In this document: positions 15,777-23,778 of the stretch, in pieces
Numbering within the stretch: the first letter of the stretch is position 1
Layout of the letters: each line of letters starts with the position of its first letter
Assembly: GCF_018373095.1 (NCBI RefSeq)
Contig: NZ_JAHAHT010000011.1
Coordinates: 1 to 29,057 of the forward strand
Reading direction: 5' to 3'
Origin: Haemophilus parahaemolyticus
Lineage (GTDB): Bacteria > Pseudomonadota > Gammaproteobacteria > Enterobacterales > Pasteurellaceae
Length of the DNA: 29,057 nucleotides
Notes under the pieces: generated by a model
The model's database searches: none
Told to the model about the DNA's origin: nothing
What the model saw: the letters and a program-made list of their open reading frames with translations, nothing else
Translations under genes and position numbers: made by a program

Positions 15777-16154
15777 TTAAGAATACTCTATTTCTTGATC
15801 TAACGTCTTAATATAGAAGAAAAATACTGCATATTTCACAACCAAAGCACATAAAATAACACTCTTAATCACCCAAGAGGAAGTAAGGAAAAAAGTAATT
15901 CCCATTGCAATTGTACCGATCATCAGAATACGCACTTTTGCTTTTTTGGTTAATGCACGTTGTTCGTTAAATTCTTTTAAATGTTTTTGATAAATCTTAG
16001 TATGAATAAACCAATTATGTAAACGTTCAGAACTACGAGTAAAACAGAAAAGTGCACTTAATAAAAAAACGGTACCTGGTAAACCGGGTAAAATAATTCC
16101 CGCAATACCAATGCCCAGAAAAATAAAACCTAGAAGTGCATAAAGAATTTTCAT
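15777..16154 (-). CDS. ybaN: YbaN-like inner membrane protein (DUF454)
   Basis: A 125-residue membrane protein of the DUF454 family, function unknown. It starts with a hydrophobic hairpin (KILYALLGFIFLGIGIAGII, then LPGLPGTVFLLSALFCF). The family signature LPGLPGTVFLLSALFCFTRS is followed by a basic soluble loop (HTKIYQKHLKEF, ALTKKAKVRI) and two more membrane segments. It is a single-gene unit: its terminator is at 15741-15764 and its own promoter lies upstream with a large palindrome over the -35 region. Confidence 0.88.
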   Translation of the reverse strand: MKILYALLGFIFLGIGIAGIILPGLPGTVFLLSALFCFTRSSERLHNWFIHTKIYQKHLKEFNEQRALTKKAKVRILMIGTIAMGITFFLTSSWVIKSVILCALVVKYAVFFFYIKTLDQEIEYS

Positions 16155-16192
16155 AGATAAAGTGTTACATTTACATTACAAAACGAATGCCC

Positions 16193-16239
16193 ATTATCTA
16201 CAAACAAAAATGATTTGCAACAATTAGTTACAAATCATT
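16193..16239 (-). promoter_or_regulatory. Promoter of ybaN-like gene overlapped by a 31-bp palindrome
   Basis: On the minus strand TTGCAA (16215-16220), 16 bp, then GATAAT (16193-16198) form a good sigma-70 promoter. The -35 box lies inside a palindrome at 16209-16239: outer arms AATGATTTG/CAAATCATT (9 bp), one C/A mismatch, inner arms AAC/GTT and a 5-nt centre. The size and position suggest an operator for a dimeric regulator. The regulator is unknown. Confidence 0.65.
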
Positions 16240-16256
16240 CTTAAATAGGAATAAAT

Positions 16257-16297
16257 AGCGGTCAAAATTTGTAAATAACTTACTTTTTTTGACCGCT
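16257..16297 (-). terminator. Inverted uptake-like pair, terminator after cyuA
   Basis: AGCGGTCAAAA (16257-16267) and TTTTGACCGCT (16287-16297) are perfect 11-bp complements. They lie 30 bp beyond the stop of the minus-strand cyuA-like gene. The arms carry the uptake-signal core without its first three bases. Confidence 0.72.
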
Positions 16298-16326
16298 TAA
16301 CCATTTAGTAATGGTAGACTCTAAAT

Positions 16327-17631
16327 TCACGCTTTAATCTTCGGCTTACTCACCATTATCTCAATCACTTGGCGATCCGTATATTGCATACTTCGGCTGG
16401 CAATCGCACAGAGGTTGTTGATCGAGCGATCGATTTGGTGTTCAACAATCCCTTCATTACCTGTGACTTGTGTGTTATCTAATGCCATTAAAATCGATTT
16501 ATAGCTAGAAGTCACGCTGGTAGAAACCTTCATTGCACAGCTGTTTGCCGCACCGTCGCAGATGATACCACTGATGTCGCCGATCATACTGCTGATAGCC
16601 ATACTAATTGCATCAAAACTCTCGGTCAGCAACCATGCCACACCTGCACAACTGCCCATCGCCGCAGTGGTTACCGCACAGAGAGCTGAGAGTTTAGGCA
16701 ATTTACTATGAATATAAATCGCCATTAAATGTGAAAGGAATAAGGCACGAATGAGCTGTTCTTCACTGGCGTTGATATGGCGAGCAACCACTACCACTGG
16801 CATCGTGGCGGTAATGCCTTGGTTGCCTGAACCTGAGTTACTCATTGCAGGTAAATTAGCACCCCCCATACGAGCATCGCTGGCGGCGGTGGTTTCAATC
16901 ACAATGCGGTTAAGCAAATCATCGCTGATTAAGCCTCTCCCAATTTGCTTTTGTAAGGTTCGCCCAATATGCAATCCGTAATCGACTCGCAAGCCTTCTT
17001 GTGAAAGGGCAGAATTAAGCTCGGCAGCACGTTGAATAAAGCGAATTTTGTCTAACTCCACACCCATTGAGAAATCGAACATATCTTTGGCGGTCAGTTC
17101 TGAAAAGACACACGGTGCATTGCCGCTATCGACCAAACAAGGCACAGAGAAAAGCACCTCGCCATTTTTCTCGATATAAATTACATTGGTATGATGGGCG
17201 GCAATGCGAACTGTTACGCTCTCGTTTTCCGAGAACAGAGTCGCTTCCGAATACAAAATATGCTCAGTATCAAAAATCGCGACGTTCACTAAATTCTGAC
17301 TCATCATCTGTTTGGCTTGAGCAACTTGTTCGGTAGAGATATTTTTCAGCACTTCTAGCCCCGCTTGGTGATCGCCACCAATCGCCCCAATTGCTGCAGC
17401 CATGGGCAGACCAACTGTGCCCGTATTTGGCACGGTTACACCCATTCCATTTTTCATTAAATTAGGCGAAACTTTCGCCTCAATGCGTTCAGGTATTTTG
17501 CCTAAATAATAACGGGCGGTTGCGGAAGCTAATGCCAAAGAGATCGGCTCTGTGCAGCCCAAAGCAGGCACCACTTCTTCTTGTACAACACGTAAAATAT
17601 TCTGTTCAGTAGTTAAATCAAACTTTTTCAT
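16327..17631 (-). CDS. cyuA: L-cysteine desulfidase family protein (CyuA/YhaM, UPF0597)
   Basis: By homology splits L-cysteine to pyruvate, ammonia and hydrogen sulfide. CyuA-type enzymes carry an iron-sulfur cluster and act under anaerobic conditions. The 434 residues cover the whole family (E. coli CyuA 436). The N-terminus has EEVVPALGCTEPISLALA with a conserved Cys, then VSPNLMKNGMGVTVPNTGTVGLP. In the C-terminal half are SGSGNQGITATMPVVVVA, GSCAGVAWLL and GIICDGAANSCAMK, with further conserved cysteines. The domain resembles the serine dehydratase alpha chain, hence common mis-naming. No cyuP transporter gene is beside it. It is divergent from fklB. Confidence 0.88.
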   Translation of the reverse strand: MKKFDLTTEQNILRVVQEEVVPALGCTEPISLALASATARYYLGKIPERIEAKVSPNLMKNGMGVTVPNTGTVGLPMAAAIGAIGGDHQAGLEVLKNISTEQVAQAKQMMSQNLVNVAIFDTEHILYSEATLFSENESVTVRIAAHHTNVIYIEKNGEVLFSVPCLVDSGNAPCVFSELTAKDMFDFSMGVELDKIRFIQRAAELNSALSQEGLRVDYGLHIGRTLQKQIGRGLISDDLLNRIVIETTAASDARMGGANLPAMSNSGSGNQGITATMPVVVVARHINASEEQLIRALFLSHLMAIYIHSKLPKLSALCAVTTAAMGSCAGVAWLLTESFDAISMAISSMIGDISGIICDGAANSCAMKVSTSVTSSYKSILMALDNTQVTGNEGIVEHQIDRSINNLCAIASRSMQYTDRQVIEIMVSKPKIKA

Positions 17632-17723
17632 ATTCTTTAAATTAAATAAACTTTCTCGGTTTAGTTAAGCCCTATTTTACAGTTTTTTCATAACGATTAA
17701 CTATTCTATTTTAAGAAGACCTC

Positions 17724-17779
17724 ACAAGCGGTACATTTTTTGCAAAACCTTGCAAAATTTCCATGAAACTTGACCGCTT
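17724..17779. repeat. Inverted uptake-signal pair in a divergent promoter region
   Basis: An exact ACAAGCGGT (17724-17732) faces ACCGCTT (17773-17779), with the tandem repeat TTGCAAAA twice between them. It lies between the starts of cyuA (minus) and fklB (plus), so it is not at a gene end. The rest of 17632-17856 is AT-rich promoter DNA with no other clear signal. Confidence 0.65.
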
Positions 17780-17856
17780 TTTTCTCGCATTGCCTTGTAT
17801 TCACCAAATTCAGCCCCATAACTGGCAAATCTTAACTTAAATATAAGGAACAAAAA

Positions 17857-18486
17857 ATGGCATTAGATTTCAACTCAGTGAAATTCGACAGCGTAGAAGC
17901 AAAAGGCGGCTATGGTATTGGTTTACAAATTGGTCAGCAACTTTTAGGTAGCGGAATGGACGTAGATGCAGAAGCGGTCGCACGGGGTATCTACGATGTG
18001 TTAAATCAAAACCCACCTGCATTAGATTTAAACGAAGTGACACAAGCACTTCAAACATTAAGCCAACGTGCTGAAGAAGCTCAAATGGCAGCATTCAAAA
18101 CATTAGATGAAGAGAATAAAGCGTTCTTAGAAGAGAACAAAAAAGCAGCAGGCGTGAACACCACTGAAAGCGGTTTACAATACGAAGTATTAAGCGAAGG
18201 CACAGGCGAAACACCAAAAGCAGACAGCACCGTTCGTGTTCACTACACAGGTTCTTTAATTGACGGTACGGTTTTCGACAGCTCAGTAAAACGCGGCACA
18301 CCAGCTGAATTCCCAGTAAACGGCGTGATCAAAGGTTGGACTGAAGCATTACAAATGATGCCAGTTGGCTCAAAATGGCGTTTAACTATCCCTCACGAAT
18401 TAGCTTATGGCGAACGAGGTGCAGGTGCATCAATTCCTCCATTTGCAACATTAGTATTTGAAGTAGAATTGTTGGATATTCTTTAA
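17857..18486 (+). CDS. fklB: FKBP-type peptidyl-prolyl isomerase (FklB/FKBP22 type)
   Basis: Catalyses cis-trans isomerisation of prolyl bonds during protein folding. The 209 residues have no signal peptide, so the protein is probably cytoplasmic, unlike FkpA. The N-terminal dimerisation domain (1-95, helical, Ala/Gln/Glu-rich) is followed by the FKBP domain. This shows VRVHYTGSLIDGTVFDSS, GVIKGWTEALQMMPVGSKW and IPHELAYGERGAG, the usual binding-pocket residues. E. coli FklB has a similar length (206). A Shine-Dalgarno-like AAGGAAC precedes the ATG. It is a single-gene unit. Confidence 0.94.
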   Translation: MALDFNSVKFDSVEAKGGYGIGLQIGQQLLGSGMDVDAEAVARGIYDVLNQNPPALDLNEVTQALQTLSQRAEEAQMAAFKTLDEENKAFLEENKKAAGVNTTESGLQYEVLSEGTGETPKADSTVRVHYTGSLIDGTVFDSSVKRGTPAEFPVNGVIKGWTEALQMMPVGSKWRLTIPHELAYGERGAGASIPPFATLVFEVELLDIL

Positions 18487-18507
18487 TTTCTCTATAACTC
18501 ACAAAGA

Positions 18508-18530
18508 AAGGCGAACATCATGTTCGCCTT
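18508..18530. terminator. Shared terminator of fklB and araA
   Basis: The 10-bp stem AAGGCGAACA/TGTTCGCCTT has loop TCA and T-rich tails in both directions. It lies between convergent genes. A near copy occurs at 26545-26566, beyond the other end of the arabinose cluster. Confidence 0.88.
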
Positions 18531-18545
18531 GTTTCCCTCTATCAT

Positions 18546-20033
18546 CTATCTATATACAATATCATTCCAGCGTAATTCATTTTTCAATGAAGCAAGTTCT
18601 GTTTTGCTATTGATATGAATAAACTCTATACCAAAAAATTCTGCAAAAATACGTAGCATTTCTGCATCAATATCTAAGCTAAATGCACTATGATGCGCTC
18701 CGCCAGCTAAAACCCAAGCTTGGGTTCCAATATCAAAATTAGGTTGTAATCTCCAGAAAGCATGTCCTACTGGCAAATTAGGCATTTCATACGGTTTTTC
18801 AATAGCATCAATATCTGCCACAATCATTCTGAAATGATTTCCCATATCAACAATGGTTGTATTTACCGCAGGACCAGATTTTGAAGTAAAAATTAAGCGA
18901 GTTGGGTCATCTTTACTGCCAATACCTAATGGCTTAATATCTAATACAGGTTTTGTCTCGGCAATCGATGGGCAAACCTCTAACATATGTGCCCCTAAAA
19001 CCACTTCATTATTTTCATCAAGGTTATAAGTATAATCCTCCATAAAAGAAGAACCTTTCGGTAAGCCATAACTCATCACTTTGACCGCACGAACTAAAGC
19101 TGCTGTTTTCCAGTCGCCTTCAGCACCAAATCCATATCCTTGCTCCATTAAACGTTGAACAGCAAGCCCAGGTAGCTGTTTTAAACCATTAAGATTTTCG
19201 AAAGTATCTGTAAATGCTTTAAATCCACCTTGTTCTAGAAAGGCTTTTAGCCCCAATTCAATACGAGCATTATCGAGAAGTGCTTTGCGTTTTAAACCGC
19301 TTGCTTGCAAGCTTTCTACTAATTCATAACTTGCTTCATACTCTTTAACTAAAGCAGATACATCTTCCTCTTTTATTTTTTCAATCGCATCGACTAATTG
19401 ATATACGCCATATCCATTTACGCTATAACCAAATTTAATTTGAGCTTCAACTTTATCGCCTTCAGTTACTCCTACTTCACGCATATTATCGCCAAAGCGA
19501 GCCACTTTGAGGTGTTTTTGGTCATAAATGGCTGCAATAACACGCATCCAGCGATCTAATTTTTGTTTTACTGCCGAACTTTGCCAATGCCCAACAACGA
19601 TGGTTCTCGGCTTACGTAAGCGAGCTGCTAAGAATCCAAACTCACGATCACCATGTGCGGTTTGGTGTAAATTCATATAATCCATATCAATGTCATTCCA
19701 AGGAATGTTTTGGTTAAATTGAGTATGGAATTGTAATAGCGGTTTATTCAATTGAGATAAACCTGTAATCCACATTTTTGACGGTGAAAATGTATGCATC
19801 CAAGCAATCAAACCCGCACATTGATCAGTATTATTTGCTTCTTGGCAAACGGAAAGCATTTCATCGGGCGTTGTGGCTACTGCTTTTAACTTAATTTGGA
19901 TAAATGGGTTTTGTTGATTTAAGTAAGAGGTAATTTGCTCTGCGTTTTTTTTCACTTGCTGTAATGCTTCTGCACCATACAAATGTTGGCTTCCTACCAC
20001 AAACCAAACTTCAAGTTTTTTAATAAATTCCAT
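18546..20033 (-). CDS. araA: L-arabinose isomerase
   Basis: Converts L-arabinose to L-ribulose in the cytoplasm using a divalent metal. The 495 residues compare with 500 in E. coli. Metal-site regions are visible: AEGDWKTAALVRAVK with the first Glu, SSFMEDYTYNL with the second, GAHMLEVCPSI and the C-terminal WVLAGGAHHSAFS histidines. AGGAG precedes the ATG. It is the second gene of the kinase-araA unit, 33 bp after the kinase stop. No araD follows, and the unit ends at the terminator shared with fklB. Confidence 0.97.
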   Translation of the reverse strand: MEFIKKLEVWFVVGSQHLYGAEALQQVKKNAEQITSYLNQQNPFIQIKLKAVATTPDEMLSVCQEANNTDQCAGLIAWMHTFSPSKMWITGLSQLNKPLLQFHTQFNQNIPWNDIDMDYMNLHQTAHGDREFGFLAARLRKPRTIVVGHWQSSAVKQKLDRWMRVIAAIYDQKHLKVARFGDNMREVGVTEGDKVEAQIKFGYSVNGYGVYQLVDAIEKIKEEDVSALVKEYEASYELVESLQASGLKRKALLDNARIELGLKAFLEQGGFKAFTDTFENLNGLKQLPGLAVQRLMEQGYGFGAEGDWKTAALVRAVKVMSYGLPKGSSFMEDYTYNLDENNEVVLGAHMLEVCPSIAETKPVLDIKPLGIGSKDDPTRLIFTSKSGPAVNTTIVDMGNHFRMIVADIDAIEKPYEMPNLPVGHAFWRLQPNFDIGTQAWVLAGGAHHSAFSLDIDAEMLRIFAEFFGIEFIHINSKTELASLKNELRWNDIVYR

Positions 20034-20066
20034 CGTACGACTCCTGATTAAATATCAATAAATAAG

Positions 20067-21668
20067 CTAATGGTTTATATGTCCCAACTTTATTGCTTCT
20101 TTTTCAATAGCAATACCTTGAACATAACGCTGTATAAATTGCTTATACCCCTCTATCATTAATGGTTCTGGTTCACTAATAGAAACAGTTGTGCGTTTAA
20201 ATATATTGTCATCTAAATATTGCTCTAAAGATTGGGTTGATGCGTAATCTAAATAGTTAGCGAGTAACGCAATCCCCCAAGCTCCCCCTTCTGACGCAGT
20301 ATCCATTACCGCAATAGGTACATTAAGAGCGGATGCTAAAATTTTTGAAGCCACATTAGGGGTTTTGAAAATACCGCCATGAGCAAGAATTTGCGTAATC
20401 TCTACTTTCTCTTGCTTCATTAAAATATCCATACCCAATTTCATTGCCCCAAAAGCACTATACAAATGAATGCGAATTAAATTAGCTAAATTGAAATGAC
20501 TTTCTGTTGGATGGAGAAATAGAGGGCAACCTTCCGCTAAACCGACCCCGTGCTCTCCAGAATAGAATCCATAAGATAACAAGCCACCACAGTCATCTTC
20601 ACCGTTTAATGCATGCTGGAAGAGTTTTTCATAAAGCACTTCCGCGTTCTGCTCTGCACCAAATAAAGTCAAGCATTCACCAAAAATATTCACCCACGCA
20701 TTAATATCTGTCGTACAGTTATTAGAATGAGCCATTGCAACAAGTTTGCCTGTAGGCGTTGTAACCATATCCAGTTGCTCATAAACATTAGAAAGGTTTT
20801 TTTTCAACACTATCATGGCAAAAGCAGAAGTTCCCGCTGAAATGTTGCCAGTGGTTTCTTTGATACTATTGGTTGCAACCATACCTGTGCCTGCATCCCC
20901 TTCTGGCGGACACATGCAAATTCCTGCTTGTAATTGACCGCTTGGATCTAATAATTTAGCTCCTTCTTCAGTTAAATAGCCCGCACATTCACCTGCCTTT
21001 AATACTTTAGGTAAAAGTGCTGAGAGCTTCCAAGGATATTGATATTCCGCAACTAAATTATCAAACGAATCCAACATGGATTGATCATAAGTCTGTATTT
21101 GCGAATTAATCGGGAACATTCCCGAGGCTTCGCCAATTCCTAATACTTTTTGACCGCTTAACAGCCAATGCACATAGCCGCTTAACGTAGTTAAATAATC
21201 AATTTGAGCCACATGCAATTCTTGATTAAGAATAGCTTGATAAAGATGAGCAATACTCCATCGTTGAGGAATATTGTAGTTAAAAAGAGCAGTTAATTTT
21301 TTGGCTGCATTTTCCGTAAAGTTATTACGCCAAGTACGAAATGGCACAAGTTGATGATTTTGGCTATCTAACGGGATATAACCATGCATCATTCCACTAA
21401 CACCAATCGCCTTAGCTGAAGTAATAGATACACCATATTTTTCTTCAACTGAAAGTCTTAGTGACTGATAAGCACTTTGCAATCCTTTTAAAATAGCGTC
21501 TTGAGAATATGTCCAAATACCATTAACAAGTTGGTTTTCCCAATTAAATCCACCTGTTGCCAGAATATGACCTTGAGCATCAATCAGGACAGCTTTAATA
21601 CGGGTTGAACCAAATTCAATACCGATAGAAACTTCACCATTTAGAATAAGTGCTTTTCCTTCTTGCAT
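20067..21668 (-). CDS. FGGY-family carbohydrate kinase, probable L-ribulokinase (non-AraB lineage)
   Basis: Presumably phosphorylates L-ribulose to L-ribulose 5-phosphate, the step between AraA and the epimerase. The 533 residues form an FGGY kinase: N-terminal phosphate loop SIGIEFGSTRIKAVLID, AIGVSGMMHGYIPLD, central CPPEGDAGTGMVATNSI with TGNISAGTSAFAMIV, and C-terminal ILAHGGIFKTPNVASKIL then ASEGGAWGIALLANY. It lacks the sequence style of E. coli AraB (566 residues, starting IGLDFGSDSVRALAVD), so it looks like a different FGGY branch recruited to this step. Position between AraC/CRP sites and araA supports the role. Substrate specificity is inference. A strong Shine-Dalgarno (GGGAGGA) precedes the ATG. 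Confidence 0.85.
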   Translation of the reverse strand: MQEGKALILNGEVSIGIEFGSTRIKAVLIDAQGHILATGGFNWENQLVNGIWTYSQDAILKGLQSAYQSLRLSVEEKYGVSITSAKAIGVSGMMHGYIPLDSQNHQLVPFRTWRNNFTENAAKKLTALFNYNIPQRWSIAHLYQAILNQELHVAQIDYLTTLSGYVHWLLSGQKVLGIGEASGMFPINSQIQTYDQSMLDSFDNLVAEYQYPWKLSALLPKVLKAGECAGYLTEEGAKLLDPSGQLQAGICMCPPEGDAGTGMVATNSIKETTGNISAGTSAFAMIVLKKNLSNVYEQLDMVTTPTGKLVAMAHSNNCTTDINAWVNIFGECLTLFGAEQNAEVLYEKLFQHALNGEDDCGGLLSYGFYSGEHGVGLAEGCPLFLHPTESHFNLANLIRIHLYSAFGAMKLGMDILMKQEKVEITQILAHGGIFKTPNVASKILASALNVPIAVMDTASEGGAWGIALLANYLDYASTQSLEQYLDDNIFKRTTVSISEPEPLMIEGYKQFIQRYVQGIAIEKEAIKLGHINH

Positions 21669-21728
21669 ACTATTCCTCCCATTTTCTTAGGTTTGAATAC
21701 ATAAGATATTGATATGCAATTTGCGGAA

Positions 21729-21821
21729 ATCTTAGCCTTAAATAGAAAGAAAAGTTAGAACCAAAGCTGCTATTTATATGGATAAAATAGCTACTCATTC
21801 TAATTTGTGAGGTAGTTCAAA
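21729..21821 (-). promoter_or_regulatory. Control region of the kinase-araA unit: CRP site, araI1-I2-like pair, promoter
   Basis: In the direction of transcription: a CRP-like site (21806-21821, plus-strand TGTGA-GGTAGT-TCAAA), then TAGCTATTTTATCCATA (21777-21793), 15 of 17 identical to my recollection of E. coli araI1, a 4-bp gap, and a second half-site TAGCAGCTTTGGTTCTA (21756-21772). A weak -10 (TAAGAT, 21729-21734) follows. The 21-bp periodicity and the order CRP-I1-I2-promoter are the same as at E. coli pBAD, which supports activation by AraC with arabinose. Confidence 0.85.
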
Positions 21822-21831
21822 AATAAAAAAA

Positions 21832-21860
21832 TATCGCTAATAATTCTCCTATTAGCGATA
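21832..21860 (-). terminator. Terminator of the araFGH-araC unit
   Basis: Perfect 11-bp arms TATCGCTAATA/TATTAGCGATA enclose a 7-nt loop. On the minus strand a run of seven T residues follows. It ends the araC transcript just before the kinase-araA control region. Confidence 0.9.
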
Positions 21861-21899
21861 CATAAATAATTATTTTAGTATTTAAAATCAAATAGATAC

Positions 21900-22754
21900 T
21901 TATCTTGAATTACGATATTCGGATGGGTTCAATCCTGTATGCCGTTTAAATAAGCGTGAGAAATAAAGTTGATCGTCATAGCCTAATTGTCGTGCAATAT
22001 GATAAATCGGTGCATTAGAAGCGTGTAACAAATATTGTGCTTTGATCATTCTTTGCTCTTCTCGCCATTTAATAATTCCAGTTCCTACTTGTTTAACAAA
22101 AAGATGAGCCAATCTTGATGGTGAAAGATGAATATTAGAAGCAATTTCGCTAATACTGTAATTTTTGTCTAGATTATCGGTAATAAAATGACAAGTTGCT
22201 AAAATGCGGGAATCCAATAATCGTTGCTTATTAGAAGGATCTAATTTGAAGCATTTAATAAGAAGTTGCTCTAATAAACACATTGACATCTCTTCACTAA
22301 GTAACTCATTTGAATGATATTCTCTTTCGATTAATTGAAATAATTGAAGAATGTTTTGGTAAGTTTGAGGATCTGTAATCATAAGCCGACCAACATGATT
22401 AAACGTATCACTCCAATTTAGCCAATTTAGCCATAAGGCTCTTGGTCGGAAATAAATCCATTGATGATGCCACTCTTCTGCATCATCAGCTCTATGATAA
22501 TAATGTACAGCATTCGGAGGAAATAATAACAAATCACCAACAGAACAATCAAAGGCACTCTTTCCGCTAAAAACAGTGCCTTTACCTTTGATCGTTAGAT
22601 TAATAATGTACCCTTTCATTCCATTCGGACGGTTAATAGCAAAATCTAATGCTTCTCCTTTCTGAATTGGGGTACAACCCGCCACTAAATAGGCTCCAAA
22701 ATTATAACCTGGTAGTAACGGGTTAAGTTGTGCATTCACTTCATTTTCTTTCAT
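21900..22754 (-). CDS. araC: Arabinose operon regulator AraC
   Basis: An arabinose-responsive activator/repressor. The start at 22754 (MKENEVNAQLNPLLPGYNF) is preferred because it lies 10 bp past the araH stop with AAGAG upstream. A longer form starting at 22799 would overlap araH. The resulting 284 residues show close identity to E. coli AraC: PLLPGYNFGAYLVAGCTPI in the N-terminal arm, GDLLLFPPNAVHYYHR, EWHHQWIYFRPRALWLNWLNW in the sugar-binding cupin, and the C-terminal double helix-turn-helix (ISEIASNIHLSPSRLAHLFVKQ, LGYDDQLYFSRLFKRHTGLNPSEYR). It is encoded as the last gene of the transporter operon and not divergently from araB as in E. coli. Confidence 0.95.
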   Translation of the reverse strand: MKENEVNAQLNPLLPGYNFGAYLVAGCTPIQKGEALDFAINRPNGMKGYIINLTIKGKGTVFSGKSAFDCSVGDLLLFPPNAVHYYHRADDAEEWHHQWIYFRPRALWLNWLNWSDTFNHVGRLMITDPQTYQNILQLFQLIEREYHSNELLSEEMSMCLLEQLLIKCFKLDPSNKQRLLDSRILATCHFITDNLDKNYSISEIASNIHLSPSRLAHLFVKQVGTGIIKWREEQRMIKAQYLLHASNAPIYHIARQLGYDDQLYFSRLFKRHTGLNPSEYRNSR

Positions 22755-22764
22755 GTTACTCTTG

Positions 22765-23739
22765 CTATACGTTGATGAATTTTTGTTTATATTTATCAAA
22801 AATTACCGCAATAAGCAAAATTAATCCACGCACAACATATTGAGCAAATGGGGAGATATTCAACAAATTCATCGCATTTTCGATAGTACCGAGAATTAAT
22901 ACCCCTGCAATAATGAATGAAATTTTAGCCACACCACCATTTAATGATACGCCACCAAGCACACAAGCTGAAATTGCGACTAATTCAAAACCAATTGATG
23001 TCATCGGTTGTCCACTTGTCATACGAGCTGCAAGAATCACACCAGCAAGAGCGGAAACCAAGCCTGACAACACAAAAATAATTAGTTTAGTACGATCCAC
23101 ATTAATTCCAGCCAAGCGAGATGCTTCTTCATTACCCCCGATAGCCAATGTATTACGCCCGTAAGTCGTTTTACTTAATAGAAAACCGAAAATGGCAATA
23201 CAGATAATCGTAAAGATAATGGGTAATGGAATACCGAAAATAGCTTCGTAACCAATATCAAAAAATTCTTCAGTCGTAATACCAACCGCTTTACCATCCG
23301 AAATAATATAACCTAAACCTCTAGCAATCTGCATCGTTGCAAGTGTCGTAATCAGAGAGTTAATTTTTAATTTAGCAATCACTAATCCGTTGATCAAGCC
23401 AATTAATGCTCCTAAACCTAACCCAGCCGAAACACCAAAGAAAATATTCTGTGTTTGATTTAGCACCACAGCAGTAACAACACCTGCACAAGCAATTACA
23501 GAAGCAACTGACAAGTCAATTTCACCCGCAGCAAGGCAGAATAACATGCCGCATGCAACCATACCGCTCATCGAAATTGCTAAACCAAGTCCTTTCATAT
23601 TAATTGCCGTTGCAAAATTAGGAATAAAAATACAAGAAGCAATAAAAATAACAAAGAAAATCAACAACATTCCATAGGAATTCCAGATTTTATTTAGCAA
23701 ACTGACATTACGTTTTTCCATTGAATTTACATTACTCAT
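22765..23739 (-). CDS. araH: L-arabinose ABC transporter permease
   Basis: The membrane subunit of the high-affinity arabinose importer, in the RbsC/AraH permease family. The 324 residues contain about 8-10 membrane segments and the family blocks CLAAGEIDLSVASVIACAGV, GLINGLVIAKLKINSLITTLATM, YGRNTLAIGGNEEASRLAGI and ISACVLGGVSLNGG. GGAG lies before the ATG. It is 39 bp downstream of araG and 10 bp upstream of araC. Confidence 0.95.
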   Translation of the reverse strand: MSNVNSMEKRNVSLLNKIWNSYGMLLIFFVIFIASCIFIPNFATAINMKGLGLAISMSGMVACGMLFCLAAGEIDLSVASVIACAGVVTAVVLNQTQNIFFGVSAGLGLGALIGLINGLVIAKLKINSLITTLATMQIARGLGYIISDGKAVGITTEEFFDIGYEAIFGIPLPIIFTIICIAIFGFLLSKTTYGRNTLAIGGNEEASRLAGINVDRTKLIIFVLSGLVSALAGVILAARMTSGQPMTSIGFELVAISACVLGGVSLNGGVAKISFIIAGVLILGTIENAMNLLNISPFAQYVVRGLILLIAVIFDKYKQKFINV

Positions 23740-23778
23740 AGTAAATCTCCAAAATTAACTTGTTATAGACTAAGCAGC

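Noticed and set aside
22755..22799. Longer AraC starting at 22799
   Set aside because: It overlaps araH by 35 bp, and the extra Asn/Ser-rich residues are absent from E. coli AraC.
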